This document shows positions 34,075 to 42,737 of a DNA stretch of 64,000 nucleotides, piece after piece. Each line of letters begins with the position of its first letter. Position 1 is the first letter of the stretch. The stretch lies in the NCBI GenBank assembly GCA_000739535.1, contig DF820468.1, forward strand, positions 370,852-434,851, given 5' to 3'. A program made the translations under genes and the position numbers. This stretch comes from Candidatus Vecturithrix granuli. Lineage in GTDB: Bacteria; Moduliflexota; Moduliflexia; Moduliflexales; Moduliflexaceae. The notes beneath the pieces are model-generated. The model searched no databases. It was not told the origin of the DNA and saw nothing but the letters and a program-made list of their open reading frames with translations.

Positions 34075-35205
34075 TTATATCTCTCGTGCTTGTTCGCGTG
34101 AACTTACGGTCACAACTTTGGCAAAACCTCCATGCGAGGCGTACTCCAGAGTATTCACGCAGATCAGTATTTTCATAACATCCGCACGAGCGATCTGCTG
34201 AATCGCACGCGCCAGGTTTTGGCGGCTGTGTCCATTCGATGGCTGCAATAAGGCTAAGATTCTCAGCAAACGAAACAAGTGATGCTGCCCGCGATCAAAC
34301 GGAGTACGCTGCACTGGCGTAATGAGTTGCAATTGAAAGTCCTGTTTGATAAAGTGCATGATATACGAAGCTGCCAGCGTAATCGCGTGTTCAACATCCT
34401 GGTAAAAAGTTCCTGGCGTATTTTTTGAAGGAAAAGACACATCCAGAATCAGAGAAACTTTTTTCTTCTGTTCCTCCTCAAATTCTCTGGTCATTAACTT
34501 GGCGAATTTTGCTGTGCTTTTCCAATGGATACGGGTACTTTCATCGCCGTGGACATACTCGCGGATGCTGTAAACTTCAGTTCCTCGTCCTTTTTTCGAC
34601 GCCCAGGAATCTCCGAGCAGAGATGCCTGCTGCGGCAGATCTGCCGGTTGAAGCTGCTCAAGGCGAGGATACACCAGCACATCTTCATCCATTTCAACAA
34701 AGGTGGCAGACTTGAGAAAGAATCCAAAAGGAAAACGCGTTGATATGCGGATTTTGCCCGGATGATGGAGGCCTCGCTGTCTGAAAGTTACCGGATAGGT
34801 GATCGTCTCAGTGGAATGTGCCGGGATTTTCAACAGATAACAGCGCTGCTCCGTATGGCGTTCCTGCGTAAAATCTTCAATCAGCAAAGAAAATGACGGA
34901 ACATATTTTTTACGGTTTGTGATCGCCATGCTCACTGGCGTCGCCTGCTGAGCAAAGATATGCCTGAGAAAGCTGCGTTCCAGGCGAATTTTACGCAGCA
35001 TCAATTCCGAAAGTACACCCGATGCGGTGATGAAACTTAACATGCAGCCAAAGACCAGATATAATAGGTTATTGCTAGTATTCACGGCTGCCAGGCCGAC
35101 AATGGTTGTCAATCCCAGAAATTTCCATCCCGCTTTCGTAATGCGTAACGACCGCGGCGGCCTGAGCCATTTTTGAAGATAACGAAGAATTTTCCGTAAT
35201 GTCAT
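34075..35205 (-). CDS. DUF58 domain protein
   Basis: 376 residues. Two N-terminal membrane spans (residues ~28-70) are followed by a cytoplasmic or periplasmic beta-rich region. The DUF58 core is recognisable by GTEVYSIREY, HGDESTRIHWKSTAKF and LMTREFEEEQ (residues ~205-245), then a vWA-like fold (VSLILDVSFPS). It is the middle gene between moxR and tgpA. In such operons the MoxR AAA ATPase acts with DUF58/vWA proteins as a chaperone-like pair. The start ATG at 35205 fits the expected N-terminus. Confidence 0.92.
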   Translation of the reverse strand: MTLRKILRYLQKWLRPPRSLRITKAGWKFLGLTTIVGLAAVNTSNNLLYLVFGCMLSFITASGVLSELMLRKIRLERSFLRHIFAQQATPVSMAITNRKKYVPSFSLLIEDFTQERHTEQRCYLLKIPAHSTETITYPVTFRQRGLHHPGKIRISTRFPFGFFLKSATFVEMDEDVLVYPRLEQLQPADLPQQASLLGDSWASKKGRGTEVYSIREYVHGDESTRIHWKSTAKFAKLMTREFEEEQKKKVSLILDVSFPSKNTPGTFYQDVEHAITLAASYIMHFIKQDFQLQLITPVQRTPFDRGQHHLFRLLRILALLQPSNGHSRQNLARAIQQIARADVMKILICVNTLEYASHGGFAKVVTVSSREQAREI

Positions 35206-35292
35206 TGCTCAAAAATCCCTACCAGAGATGAATAATAATAAGCGAAAGTAACACTTGCGTATCCCTGCTCTTCCCATATAAATCTCTGTTGG

Positions 35293-35345
35293 AGTAAACG
35301 CTTTAGCGTTTTCTAACGTCGCTGAAGCGACAACTACGAACCGAT
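35293..35345 (+). repeat. Short palindromic repeats including a family B-like segment
   Basis: In the 142-bp gap between moxR and the DUF58 gene, AAACGCTTTAGCGTTT forms a hairpin. The following GTCGCTGAAGCGACAACTACGAACC (35318-35342, itself opening with a mini-hairpin) resembles the right half of the repeat at 36319-36371. Confidence 0.5.
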
Positions 35346-35347
35346 TC

Positions 35348-36313
35348 CTAAAGAGGTACGGGGGTTTCAGCGACAATCTCCTGAATCACTCGTTCCGCAT
35401 CTTCAGCTCCAGTTTCACTCAACGTATCAGTCTGAAGCATGACCCGATGCGCTAACACTGAAACCGCTAAGGCTTTAATATCGTCCGGAAGGCAATACTG
35501 TCTTCCCGCGATCAGAGCAGAAGCCCGGGCGGCGCGCTGCAACGCCAGGGTTCCACGAGGACTTGCCCCTAATTCCAACCATTTTGAGGTACGTGTGCGA
35601 TTCACAATACGAATGATATATTCCTGTAAACTTTCATCAATCGGCACCTGATCGACCATCGCCTGAATCGCCGTGACATCTCTGGCAGAGAGCACTGGTT
35701 GCAGATGTTCAATCGCGATCATCGAACGTTCAGCCTTGAGGATGGCTTTCTCCTGATCCGGGGCCGGATACCCGATACGCAGACGCATAAAAAACCGGTC
35801 GAGCTGCGATTCCGGCAGCGGATAGGTGCCGTGATATTCCAACGGATTCTGAGTCGCAAGCACCATAAACGGCGTTTTCAAATGATGGGTGATCCCATCC
35901 ACCGACACCTGACGTTCACTCATAGCTTCTAATAAGCTGCTCTGAGTCTTCGGCGTGGTTCGGTTAATTTCATCGGCTAACACAATATTGGCAAAAATTG
36001 GCCCATATTGAAATTCAAATTCCCGGCGTTGTTGATTATAGACGGAGACGCCGATAATATCCGACGGCAGCATGTCGCTCGTAAATTGAATGCGTTGAAA
36101 GGTGCAATCAATCGATTTCGCCAGGGCGTGTGCCAGAGTCGTTTTTCCGACTCCCGGCACATCTTCGATTAAAAGATGTCCTTCTGCCAGAAGAGCGATG
36201 ATCGCCAGACGAACCACATCAGGCTTGCCGATAATCACCCGCTCAATATTCTGTTGTAAGGCCTGAATTTGTTGAAGTTCGTTCATTGCTGTTTGTTGGT
36301 TTGGGAAGTTCAT
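35348..36313 (-). CDS. MoxR family AAA+ ATPase
   Basis: 321 residues, the usual MoxR length. Walker A is DVPGVGKTTLA and Walker B VLADEINRTTPKTQSSLLEAM. A sensor-1-like LATQNP and the C-terminal lid (GASPRGTLALQRAARA) are all typical. MoxR ATPases act as cytoplasmic chaperones that help to assemble or activate proteins handled by the DUF58/vWA and transglutaminase-like partners encoded next on the same strand. It is the promoter-proximal gene of that operon. An alternative start nine codons later (MNELQQ) is possible. Confidence 0.95.
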   Translation of the reverse strand: MNFPNQQTAMNELQQIQALQQNIERVIIGKPDVVRLAIIALLAEGHLLIEDVPGVGKTTLAHALAKSIDCTFQRIQFTSDMLPSDIIGVSVYNQQRREFEFQYGPIFANIVLADEINRTTPKTQSSLLEAMSERQVSVDGITHHLKTPFMVLATQNPLEYHGTYPLPESQLDRFFMRLRIGYPAPDQEKAILKAERSMIAIEHLQPVLSARDVTAIQAMVDQVPIDESLQEYIIRIVNRTRTSKWLELGASPRGTLALQRAARASALIAGRQYCLPDDIKALAVSVLAHRVMLQTDTLSETGAEDAERVIQEIVAETPVPL

Positions 36314-36318
36314 AGCCC

Positions 36319-36371
36319 CGCCTTCAGACGGAAAAACTCGCTCAAGCGAGAACTACGAACCTCTTAAAATT
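36319..36371 (+). repeat. Dispersed 53-bp repeat (family B copy 2)
   Basis: Aligned without gaps to 11534-11586, with nine differences. It contains the hairpin CTCGCTCAAGCGAG, where both differences from copy 1 are compensatory (TTGCTCAAG/CAAG versus TCGCTCAAGCGA), suggesting that the fold is kept. It lies just upstream of moxR. Confidence 0.6.
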
Positions 36372-36426
36372 CTTGTGGTCAGGTAACAATTATTTAATAG
36401 GGTCTTTTTTCTGGATTGTCAACAGA

Positions 36427-37191
36427 TCAAATATATCCGGCGAGTTTATAAGCAAGCAGGCCAATGTATTCGTGCAGGACAGCGGACGATCTTCTAAAGG
36501 CTCCGGGTCCCGGGATAATATCCGAAATGTAATACTTCCGATCAGGGGCAAGTTGAAAATCCACAGGATAGGCTATTGGATCGATCCCAAGCTTGTGAAA
36601 ACAAGCCATTGCTCTGGGGAGGTGAATCGCGGTAGTCACAAGCATAATCTGCGAAATGCCATGTTCTTGCATAATGCGTTTGGTTTGGATCGCATTCTCA
36701 TACGTATTACGCGAGGTGAACTCCATCAGAATTTGGGATTCAGGAACGCCGAATTCTATGGCAAAGTTGCGGAGAAGCGGGGCTTCTTTCTTTTCTTGAT
36801 CGTATAAACTTCCCGTACCCCCAGAAATCAATAATGTTCGCGCATGTCCTTGTTTCACCATCTGAATGCCCGTGAGAATTCGTTCAATGCCTTCGTTAAA
36901 TTCAATGTATTCCGGCGTTGATAATTTCAGATTCATTATACCTGCCAGTACGACAACTGCATCGACCCGGGGCACTTCAGCAGGAATTTGATACTGGTTC
37001 TCCAACAAATGCGTTAAGAGATCAGGCGCAAAATATGTTCCGAATACTAGAAAAACTCCAAGTGCAAGCCCAAGGCACCATTTGACAAAACGGGGATTAC
37101 GATGAAAGAGCAAAGCCAGTACGACCAGGATAAAAATATAGGTAAGCGGCTCAATAAGCAGCGTGAATAATTTCGAAAGCCAAAAAAACAT
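36427..37191 (-). CDS. YdcF/ElyC-type DUF218 membrane protein
   Basis: 254 residues from the ATG at 37191 (AGAGGAC upstream). Two N-terminal membrane spans (residues ~8-55) are followed by the DUF218 domain. Its segments are VDAVVVLAG, ARTLLISGGTGS, FTSRNTYENAIQTK and VTTAIHLPRAMACF. Relatives such as E. coli ElyC affect envelope and peptidoglycan biogenesis, though the biochemical function is not settled. It is a single gene on the minus strand, 54 bp after the SH3-domain gene. Confidence 0.9.
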   Translation of the reverse strand: MFFWLSKLFTLLIEPLTYIFILVVLALLFHRNPRFVKWCLGLALGVFLVFGTYFAPDLLTHLLENQYQIPAEVPRVDAVVVLAGIMNLKLSTPEYIEFNEGIERILTGIQMVKQGHARTLLISGGTGSLYDQEKKEAPLLRNFAIEFGVPESQILMEFTSRNTYENAIQTKRIMQEHGISQIMLVTTAIHLPRAMACFHKLGIDPIAYPVDFQLAPDRKYYISDIIPGPGAFRRSSAVLHEYIGLLAYKLAGYI

Positions 37192-37245
37192 AATGATTGT
37201 CCTCTTGTCTCGCCAAACACTCAAACACCTGAACACTCAGACAAT

Positions 37246-38352
37246 TTATTGATATGTCCGCACTGCCAACACAAAGAGCGCGCTATCAAGCTCAAGCTCT
37301 TGAATGCCGCCGCCGCTGAAACTGACATACCAGGCTTTCTGGCCTGAATCTGCCCGGTCGGCGCTCCAACACCACAGAGGGATCGTCCCAAACATAGGGG
37401 TTAGATACAATTTCGTTAACGTTTTTTCCGGTTCGATGAGCGAGGCCAATTCTTCAATCGTCGGGACACGCCAATCCGTATAGCCAGCGTAACCTTGACG
37501 GTTAAAATTGGTGACATGCTCAAAAGCTGCGGGCCAGGACATTGAATTCGCAGCAGCGTTTTGCTGCCACATCAACCCGGTGGCATGGTCGAGAATCACC
37601 TGTACGCCCTGAGCATTCATGAGTTTGTAATCATGGCGCATGTTGCCGGTGATACTAAATGACAGTCCATGTTTCGACCAGTCTGCCGGATGGTGAAAAC
37701 CATATTTTTGCACCATCGCTGTAATCCCCTGTTTCGAACAAACAAGAGGGTCGCTGCGCAGCCGTCTGATTTGCAACGCATTCCCGGATATGGCAGAGGG
37801 ATGCTCTGTTTGTTGCAATAAGCTCAACACCTCCTGATCCTCGGGGATCAGAAAAAGATAGCGTTGATAAAAGGTTCTGGCTTTTTCGTATTCGCCCTGT
37901 TGCGATGCCTGTTCTGCCCAGAGTTTATAAGTATGCGCCATTTGTTTGATACGTTTTTGCGCATGGGCGTTTTCCGGGTCGAGCTGTAAAACTTTACGAT
38001 ACAAATCGTAGGCATTGGCCTCCGGCGGAGTGGTAAACTGATTGATCTGAAAATAATGATCAGCCTGAGCTAATACCTCTTGCAGACTGGTATCGTAGAG
38101 CACTTTGACAGCTTGCTCGAAAACCCAGCCGAGCGTGCCTTCAACACTGATTTGATACCATTCTCCCTGTTTTTGAAGGATTTTATATTTTTCCTCTTTT
38201 TTAACCACCGCGACCACATCATGAGTACGAGCCGGCCCGGAACGCACATTTAATTGGTCTCCGGTGATGATCAGCATCTCTGCGCCAGAAACTTCGCCGT
38301 ACAGTGCGAGCAAAAGCAATAGACCTGTTTGAAACCATCGTTTTGTTTTCAT
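37246..38352 (-). CDS. SH3-TPR-DUF1566 exported protein
   Basis: 368 residues. A signal peptide (1-23, ending VSGA) is followed by a bacterial SH3 domain (residues ~28-85; GDQLNVRSGPA, GWVFEQAVKVL). TPR-like helices at ~90-185 come next, and a C-terminal DUF1566 (Lcl-type) domain at ~225-365. Key segments of the last are DHATGLMWQQNA, NRQGYAGYTDWRVPTIEELASL and AWYVSFSGGG. DUF1566 is common in surface and adhesive proteins. SH3b suggests cell-wall binding. Its start overlaps the stop of the kinase gene upstream by four bases (ATGA), implying translational coupling of two functionally unlike genes. Confidence 0.87.
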   Translation of the reverse strand: MKTKRWFQTGLLLLLALYGEVSGAEMLIITGDQLNVRSGPARTHDVVAVVKKEEKYKILQKQGEWYQISVEGTLGWVFEQAVKVLYDTSLQEVLAQADHYFQINQFTTPPEANAYDLYRKVLQLDPENAHAQKRIKQMAHTYKLWAEQASQQGEYEKARTFYQRYLFLIPEDQEVLSLLQQTEHPSAISGNALQIRRLRSDPLVCSKQGITAMVQKYGFHHPADWSKHGLSFSITGNMRHDYKLMNAQGVQVILDHATGLMWQQNAAANSMSWPAAFEHVTNFNRQGYAGYTDWRVPTIEELASLIEPEKTLTKLYLTPMFGTIPLWCWSADRADSGQKAWYVSFSGGGIQELELDSALFVLAVRTYQ

Positions 38353-39089
38353 ATACGTCCTAACCGTCCGTCTTCATTCATCGTTAAGATCGCATTGCCT
38401 GGCAGGCGATGACGCATGACACGCTGCCAATTGGGCAGATCGTTAAATTCATAGTGCTGCACGGCTGCTTGATATGCCCGGCCTCCTCGTTGTTGACGCG
38501 CTAATAAGCGTTCACGTGCCACGGCTTCAGGGCATTCGACAAAAATGGACAAATCGGTGTAGTTATGAAATTCCTGCCAGTCCGGTTCATCCAGCAGCAA
38601 ATAGTTCCCTTCGATGAAAATAATGCCTGCGTTCAAGACAGGGATGGCATTAGCTATAGGATCATGAATTTGCCGGTCATATTTAGGCCAGGCCAATTCC
38701 TTTCCCATTCGCACAGCATGAAACGCCTGTTTGATGGCTTTAAGATCATAGCTTTCCGGCGCGCCCTTGATTTTCCGGAGAGGAATAGTTTCGCCATTGC
38801 GTACAATCCTGCGGCGATCTAATTCTGTATTTGGCAAATGAAAACCGTCCATCGGCAAACACTGTACCGGGATGCCAGGCTGATATTCTCGCGCTAGCGT
38901 TTCCCACAGCGCGCCAAGCGTGGTTTTCCCGGAACCAGGGGGCCCGGCCAGGGCGACAAGATAACGTCCGGCTTGCAATTCTGCTTTCTGCGTGATTTCT
39001 TTTAAAAGAGGGAGGTGGACAGTTTCCAACTCGTCTTGCGCAATGTGTACTTCCCAGCGCTGTCCTGCTAAATTTAATGTGAATATCAT
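38349..39089 (-). CDS. P-loop kinase of the uridine kinase/phosphoribulokinase family
   Basis: 246 residues. Walker A is AGPPGSGKTTLG. LPMDGFHLPN, with the Asp of the family's base/acceptor motif, follows, and later KYDRQIHDP and IIFIEGNYLLLDEPDW. This pattern fits the YggC/FrcK-like group of nucleoside or sugar kinases. The acceptor cannot be named. The start ATG at 39089 is chosen. The frame stays open for 22 more codons, but those run through a family A palindrome (encoding KPGFFKKPGF) and are not credible. Confidence 0.85.
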   Translation of the reverse strand: MIFTLNLAGQRWEVHIAQDELETVHLPLLKEITQKAELQAGRYLVALAGPPGSGKTTLGALWETLAREYQPGIPVQCLPMDGFHLPNTELDRRRIVRNGETIPLRKIKGAPESYDLKAIKQAFHAVRMGKELAWPKYDRQIHDPIANAIPVLNAGIIFIEGNYLLLDEPDWQEFHNYTDLSIFVECPEAVARERLLARQQRGGRAYQAAVQHYEFNDLPNWQRVMRHRLPGNAILTMNEDGRLGRI

Positions 39090-39097
39090 AATTGAAG

Positions 39098-39205
39098 AAA
39101 AACCAGGTTTCTTGAAGAAACCTGGTTTTTGTTCTTTGCCTGATGTGAATATCAATATTTCCTTATTGGAGAAAAAACCAGGTTTCTTGAAGAAACCTGG
39201 TTTTT
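39098..39205. repeat. Tandem pair of family A palindromes (copies 3 and 4)
   Basis: Two perfect palindromes with 16-bp arms around a single G: 39098-39113/39115-39130 and 39173-39188/39190-39205. They share the core AAACCAGGTTTCTT. The preceding sequence ATGTGAATATCA is repeated as well, so a ~75-bp unit was duplicated. Both lie between the DUF2007 gene's end and the kinase gene's start, and either could terminate transcription of the former. Confidence 0.75.
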
Positions 39206-39214
39206 CTTCTTTAT

Positions 39215-39598
39215 CTACGGAGTTTCAGTCTCCTCTTCCGGCGGAAATTCTGCGGCAATCGGTTCTTCTTGCACCGCTTCCAGGTCTTGAAAAATCTCCT
39301 GCGCTTTTTGTATGTCGTCTTTGTGTACGAGTAAACGCACGCCACGTGTAAACGCCAACGCCGGACCTGCGCCGCCCGCATCATCCGATTCAATCACCGC
39401 TTCGATCCCATTCGCTTCCAGCACACTCTTTTGCAATTCCGCTTCATGTCTTGCATGATACGTTTCCAGCGTCACAAAATCCTCATACGCATATTCAGTT
39501 GTCTCTTCCGGCGGAAGTTCTGCCACTAAGGGCACAAGACACTCAGCACATTCCGTGATTCCCTCCACATATTCACTGCGACAATTCGGACAAAACAT
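39215..39598 (-). CDS. Zinc-ribbon DUF2007 protein
   Basis: 127 residues. The N-terminal zinc ribbon (FCPNCRSEY...CAECLVPL) is followed by an acidic linker and a DUF2007 domain (residues ~43-105; AELQKSVLEANGIEAVIESDD, RLLVHKDDIQKAQEIF), called a putative signal-transducing protein in family databases. The C-terminal tail is acidic (PPEEETETP). Cytoplasmic, no membrane segment. A strong ribosome-binding site (AAAGGAGG) precedes the ATG at 39598. Function unknown. Confidence 0.88.
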   Translation of the reverse strand: MFCPNCRSEYVEGITECAECLVPLVAELPPEETTEYAYEDFVTLETYHARHEAELQKSVLEANGIEAVIESDDAGGAGPALAFTRGVRLLVHKDDIQKAQEIFQDLEAVQEEPIAAEFPPEEETETP

Positions 39599-39738
39599 GA
39601 TGGGCCTCCTTTCGTTGAACGGGTTTCATCTCTCTGCACTTCACAGACCGTCGAGTAAATACACCACAATAACGGTTTTTCGTCAATGTTTTTTATGACA
39701 GGCTCAACATTTTATCTTATGGATTTTTCTCTTCGTTT

Positions 39739-40800
39739 CTAGTCGATCTTTATTGCTGCCATCTGATTGTTTAGCAAAAATTGATAAAGTGCCTGACTTG
39801 CAATGAGATGCCCGAACTGATTAGGATGAATGTTGTCGCCATTATAGACTTGTAATTTATTCTGAGAATAGGCTTGATAATATTCTAACAGGTCTATGAC
39901 GTTAAAATGATATATTTGGGCTGCTTGCCTCACTTGCTGATGAAGGTCTTTCCATTCATAATCATGTAAATTGTGCAATAGCGGAAATATCATCAAAATA
40001 ACAGGGATATTTTGTCGCCGGGTTAACTGTTGAATATGACGAAATGCTTGAAGAGTTCGATTCCACAGGGCTGAATCGGTATAAAAACATGAAATATAAT
40101 CATCTCTTGCAAGCGCTTCAACCTCTTCTTTTCCAAATCTAATGGCAAAGTTCCAATATAATTGCTTGAACATTTTATATGTCCAGTGCATAAGACTTGA
40201 TCTTGCTGCAAATTGCCTTAGTCTATCCTTCCAATTTTGATGTTTTACGCGTAACATTTCCTGGTTTAAACTATTCCCATTGGCAGGATCATTTAATACA
40301 TAACCGATGATCACTAAATCCGGATCATATTTTAGTCCTTCAATTTCAAGCAAATGAGCCTCTTGTCCCGTATTGATTCCTTCTAAAGCAATAATAATAA
40401 CTTCATAATGATATTGTGTACGGCTAGTGGCATTTAATTTTTCCTCTAATTGTTTGGCATAGGTAGATTCTAAATTGACTCCATATCCCTGGGTAACTGA
40501 ATCCCCCAGTACCACTATTCGAAACGTATTGGCAGGTTTTTGATAATCATGCTCATCATCTCGCCATCCATGTTGATTAATACTATAGCGAAGGTTATTA
40601 TAAATCCAAGAACTCTTGGGAACAAGTCTATAATCAAGCACAGGATCTTGAACAAGCCGAAGATTTTGAACTTGACTGGTGATTATCCCATAATATCCTA
40701 AAAACCGCAGCAAAAATTCTCCTAAAATACAAGCGAACAAAAAACTAGCACATAAAAGGATATAATTTATAAAATTGTTTTTTTTAAGAAGTTGCTTCAT
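39739..40800 (-). CDS. SGNH/GDSL-type hydrolase, membrane-anchored
   Basis: 353 residues. One N-terminal membrane span (residues ~12-32) anchors a periplasmic SGNH hydrolase domain. The block I motif is VVLGDSVTQGYG (catalytic Ser), the block III Asn region is VIGYVLNDPAN, and block V is DNIHPNQFGH (Asp and His). Such proteins are esterases, often acting on acetylated polysaccharides. The AT-rich coding style (many Asn, Lys and Tyr residues) differs from its neighbours, which may hint at a different history. Confidence 0.85.
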   Translation of the reverse strand: MKQLLKKNNFINYILLCASFLFACILGEFLLRFLGYYGIITSQVQNLRLVQDPVLDYRLVPKSSWIYNNLRYSINQHGWRDDEHDYQKPANTFRIVVLGDSVTQGYGVNLESTYAKQLEEKLNATSRTQYHYEVIIIALEGINTGQEAHLLEIEGLKYDPDLVIIGYVLNDPANGNSLNQEMLRVKHQNWKDRLRQFAARSSLMHWTYKMFKQLYWNFAIRFGKEEVEALARDDYISCFYTDSALWNRTLQAFRHIQQLTRRQNIPVILMIFPLLHNLHDYEWKDLHQQVRQAAQIYHFNVIDLLEYYQAYSQNKLQVYNGDNIHPNQFGHLIASQALYQFLLNNQMAAIKID

Positions 40801-40943
40801 TTTGGTTGAAAATAGGATGACTCATCGTTAACATATTCCAATCCTCTCCTGTTTCAATAGGTTCTAAAAAATGACACCCTCTGCCATGTTGAACATGTAG
40901 AATTATTTTGGGCGATACATCTCAGAGGGCTTGTTTGAATACG

Positions 40944-41306
40944 CTATTCGAATGGATTCAATAGTTTCAGTTCAACAATCCATTTAAAATCCTCAACGTT
41001 TCTTGTGACAAGCGTATGATGATAGAGTATGGCTGTCGCTGCAATAATCGCATCTCCAAGAGAGATTTTCCGTTGTCGTCGTAAGACGATCGCTTGTTTT
41101 GCAATCTCTTCGTTGACGGGCAAAACAATGGTGGTGTCAAAAAATTCTTCAAAATATTGTCGTTGCTCATCGCTCAGTTTTTCATAACCTAGCACTTCAA
41201 TATAGCTGACTATCGAAACGACAGGGGCATGGTCTTTGATCAATTCTCGCAGAAACGCATAATTCGGATCAGCAGCATAAATCAGCACATTACTATCAAT
41301 GAGCAT
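40944..41306 (-). CDS. VapC-like PIN-domain toxin
   Basis: 120 residues from the ATG at 41306. PIN-domain acidic residues are seen in MLIDSNVLIYA (first Asp), YIEVLGYEKL (Glu) and SLGDAIIAATAI (Asp), with a C-terminal TRNVEDF (Asp). This is the metal site of a sequence-specific RNase, in most VapC proteins acting on tRNA or rRNA. The start overlaps the antitoxin gene's end by 11 bases, as is normal for toxin-antitoxin pairs. A longer frame reads back to 41348 inside the antitoxin gene and is not used. Confidence 0.9.
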   Translation of the reverse strand: MLIDSNVLIYAADPNYAFLRELIKDHAPVVSIVSYIEVLGYEKLSDEQRQYFEEFFDTTIVLPVNEEIAKQAIVLRRQRKISLGDAIIAATAILYHHTLVTRNVEDFKWIVELKLLNPFE

Positions 41307-41580
41307 ACTGTTCTTCGGAAAAGATCGTACGGTCTTTTCGAAGCTCACGTTGCCAGGTCACAGGATCAGAAATCCCTTGAATCTCGCCTGTTTTCGCAAG
41401 CTTTTCTAAACACCGCGCCATTTTTTCTCCTCGTTGACGATGGTGATCATCTGGGGTTTTCATTTTCACTAATACTGTGACCAGAATCTCTATTTCTTGC
41501 TCGGGCAAGGGCATAACAGGGCTATCATCCGCCCAAATCACCGTATTGCCTTTTAAAATCGCTTTATACGTATCTAACAT
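41296..41580 (-). CDS. VapB-like antitoxin
   Basis: 94 residues. The N-terminus MLDTYKAILKGNTVIWADDSP is the short AbrB/Phd-like or DUF2281-like strand region found before PIN toxins. The C-terminal half (GISDPVTWQRELRKDR) would wrap the toxin. It is upstream of and overlaps the PIN gene, the usual antitoxin-first order, and should auto-repress the pair. The exact DNA-binding family is uncertain. Confidence 0.8.
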   Translation of the reverse strand: MLDTYKAILKGNTVIWADDSPVMPLPEQEIEILVTVLVKMKTPDDHHRQRGEKMARCLEKLAKTGEIQGISDPVTWQRELRKDRTIFSEEQYAH

Positions 41581-41821
41581 ACCCTATTCCTTTCATGGCT
41601 CATTCTCGCAACCATCCACCCGCATTGAATGTTTGCCTTCATAAATGTAATATACTCAGCAATGTTGTGCTCGTCAAGACCAAAACAGGGAAGAACACGA
41701 ATCTGCGCTTCCCTGCTCATCCTTTGCCGTTGTTTCGGGTTTATCACTGACCCACATGCTCTGAACAACAGCATGATTCTTGAAAGTATATCTCAGATGA
41801 CTTGTTAGCGCAACTTTGCCC

Positions 41822-41924
41822 TGTATTGACCAGCAAGGTTATGGTCAGATTCTCATGGTCAATTCGTCTGATTTTGCACAAAATGGTTCTTGAAAATTTG
41901 ACCATAATCTGACGTGTCAATACA
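41822..41924. mobile_element. MITE-like inverted-repeat element, about 103 bp
   Basis: The ends are TGTATTGAC (41822-41830) and GTCAATACA (41916-41924). Internal complementary pairs TTATGGTCA/TGACCATAA and CAGATT/AATCTG continue the palindrome toward the centre. It lies in the 455-bp gap between the antitoxin start and livF's end. No coding potential. Confidence 0.6.
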
Positions 41925-41936
41925 ACAGACAATTAC

Positions 41937-41968
41937 GGGTATAGACAGCAAAATTGCCGTCTATACCC
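41937..41968. repeat. Hairpin downstream of the liv operon
   Basis: GGGTATAGAC-x-GCAA pairs with TTGC-x-GTCTATACCC over 14 pairs. It is 68 bp after the livF stop and may serve as a 3'-end structure of the operon. No U-tract. Confidence 0.5.
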
Positions 41969-42035
41969 TTCCATGCCAGGTTTAGGCCGCCAGAATGTTC
42001 CATCTAAAACGTTCCATTACCTCACGTTTTCACTT

Positions 42036-42737
42036 TTACCCCAGGTAGGCTTTGCGGACTTCTTCGCTGTGCAGCAGTTCATCTCCGGCCCCGGAGAGCA
42101 CCACATTCCCGGTCTCGACCACATAGCCGTAGTCAGCAACTTTCAGGGCCGCCAGCGCGTTTTGTTCGATGAGGAGAATGGTGATACCTTGTTTGTGGAT
42201 TTCCCGGATAATCTCGAAAATTTCTTCCACCAGAATCGGCGCGAGTCCCAAACTCGGTTCATCCAGCATCAGCAGGGCCGGCCGCGTCATAAGGCCGCGC
42301 CCGACCGCCAGCATTTGCTGCTCGCCGCCGGACAGGGTGCCGGCTTGCTGGTTCTTGCGTTCTAACATGCGCGGGAACAGTTTATAGACCCATTGTAAAT
42401 CTTGCTCGATTTCCACATCATCCGTGCGGCCATAAGCCCCAAGCCGCAAATTTTCATACGTCGAGAGATTCGGGAAAATCCGCCGCCCTTCCGGGATCAT
42501 TGCAATGCCGCGTTTGACGATTTCGTGCGTGGGCACGCGCACAATATTCTCCTGTTGAAACAGAATTTCGCCCGACCGCGCCGGCACCAGATTACAGATC
42601 GTTCGCAGCAGTGTACTCTTGCCGGCCCCGTTGGCCCCGATTAAGGTCACAATTTTACCCTGCGGAACTTCCAGAGAAACTCCTTTCAGGGCATGAATCC
42701 CCCCATAATACACGTGTAAATCTTTAACTGACAGCAT
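42036..42737 (-). CDS. livF: Branched-chain amino-acid ABC transporter ATPase
   Basis: 233 residues. Walker A is GANGAGKSTLLRT, signature LSGGEQQMLAVGRGLM, Walker B LLMLDEPSLGLAP and H-loop LIEQN. LSGGEQQMLA with the short C-terminus is characteristic of LivF rather than LivG. It powers high-affinity uptake of Leu/Ile/Val (or related solutes) with LivG. The start ATG at 42737 has AGGAG upstream and overlaps livG by 14 bases, indicating translational coupling. Last gene of the liv operon. Confidence 0.95.
   Translation of the reverse strand: MLSVKDLHVYYGGIHALKGVSLEVPQGKIVTLIGANGAGKSTLLRTICNLVPARSGEILFQQENIVRVPTHEIVKRGIAMIPEGRRIFPNLSTYENLRLGAYGRTDDVEIEQDLQWVYKLFPRMLERKNQQAGTLSGGEQQMLAVGRGLMTRPALLMLDEPSLGLAPILVEEIFEIIREIHKQGITILLIEQNALAALKVADYGYVVETGNVVLSGAGDELLHSEEVRKAYLG

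Noticed and set aside
38992..39351. 119-codon plus-strand frame with KPGFLKKPGF repeats
   Set aside because: It translates the tandem palindromes and the antisense of two genes.
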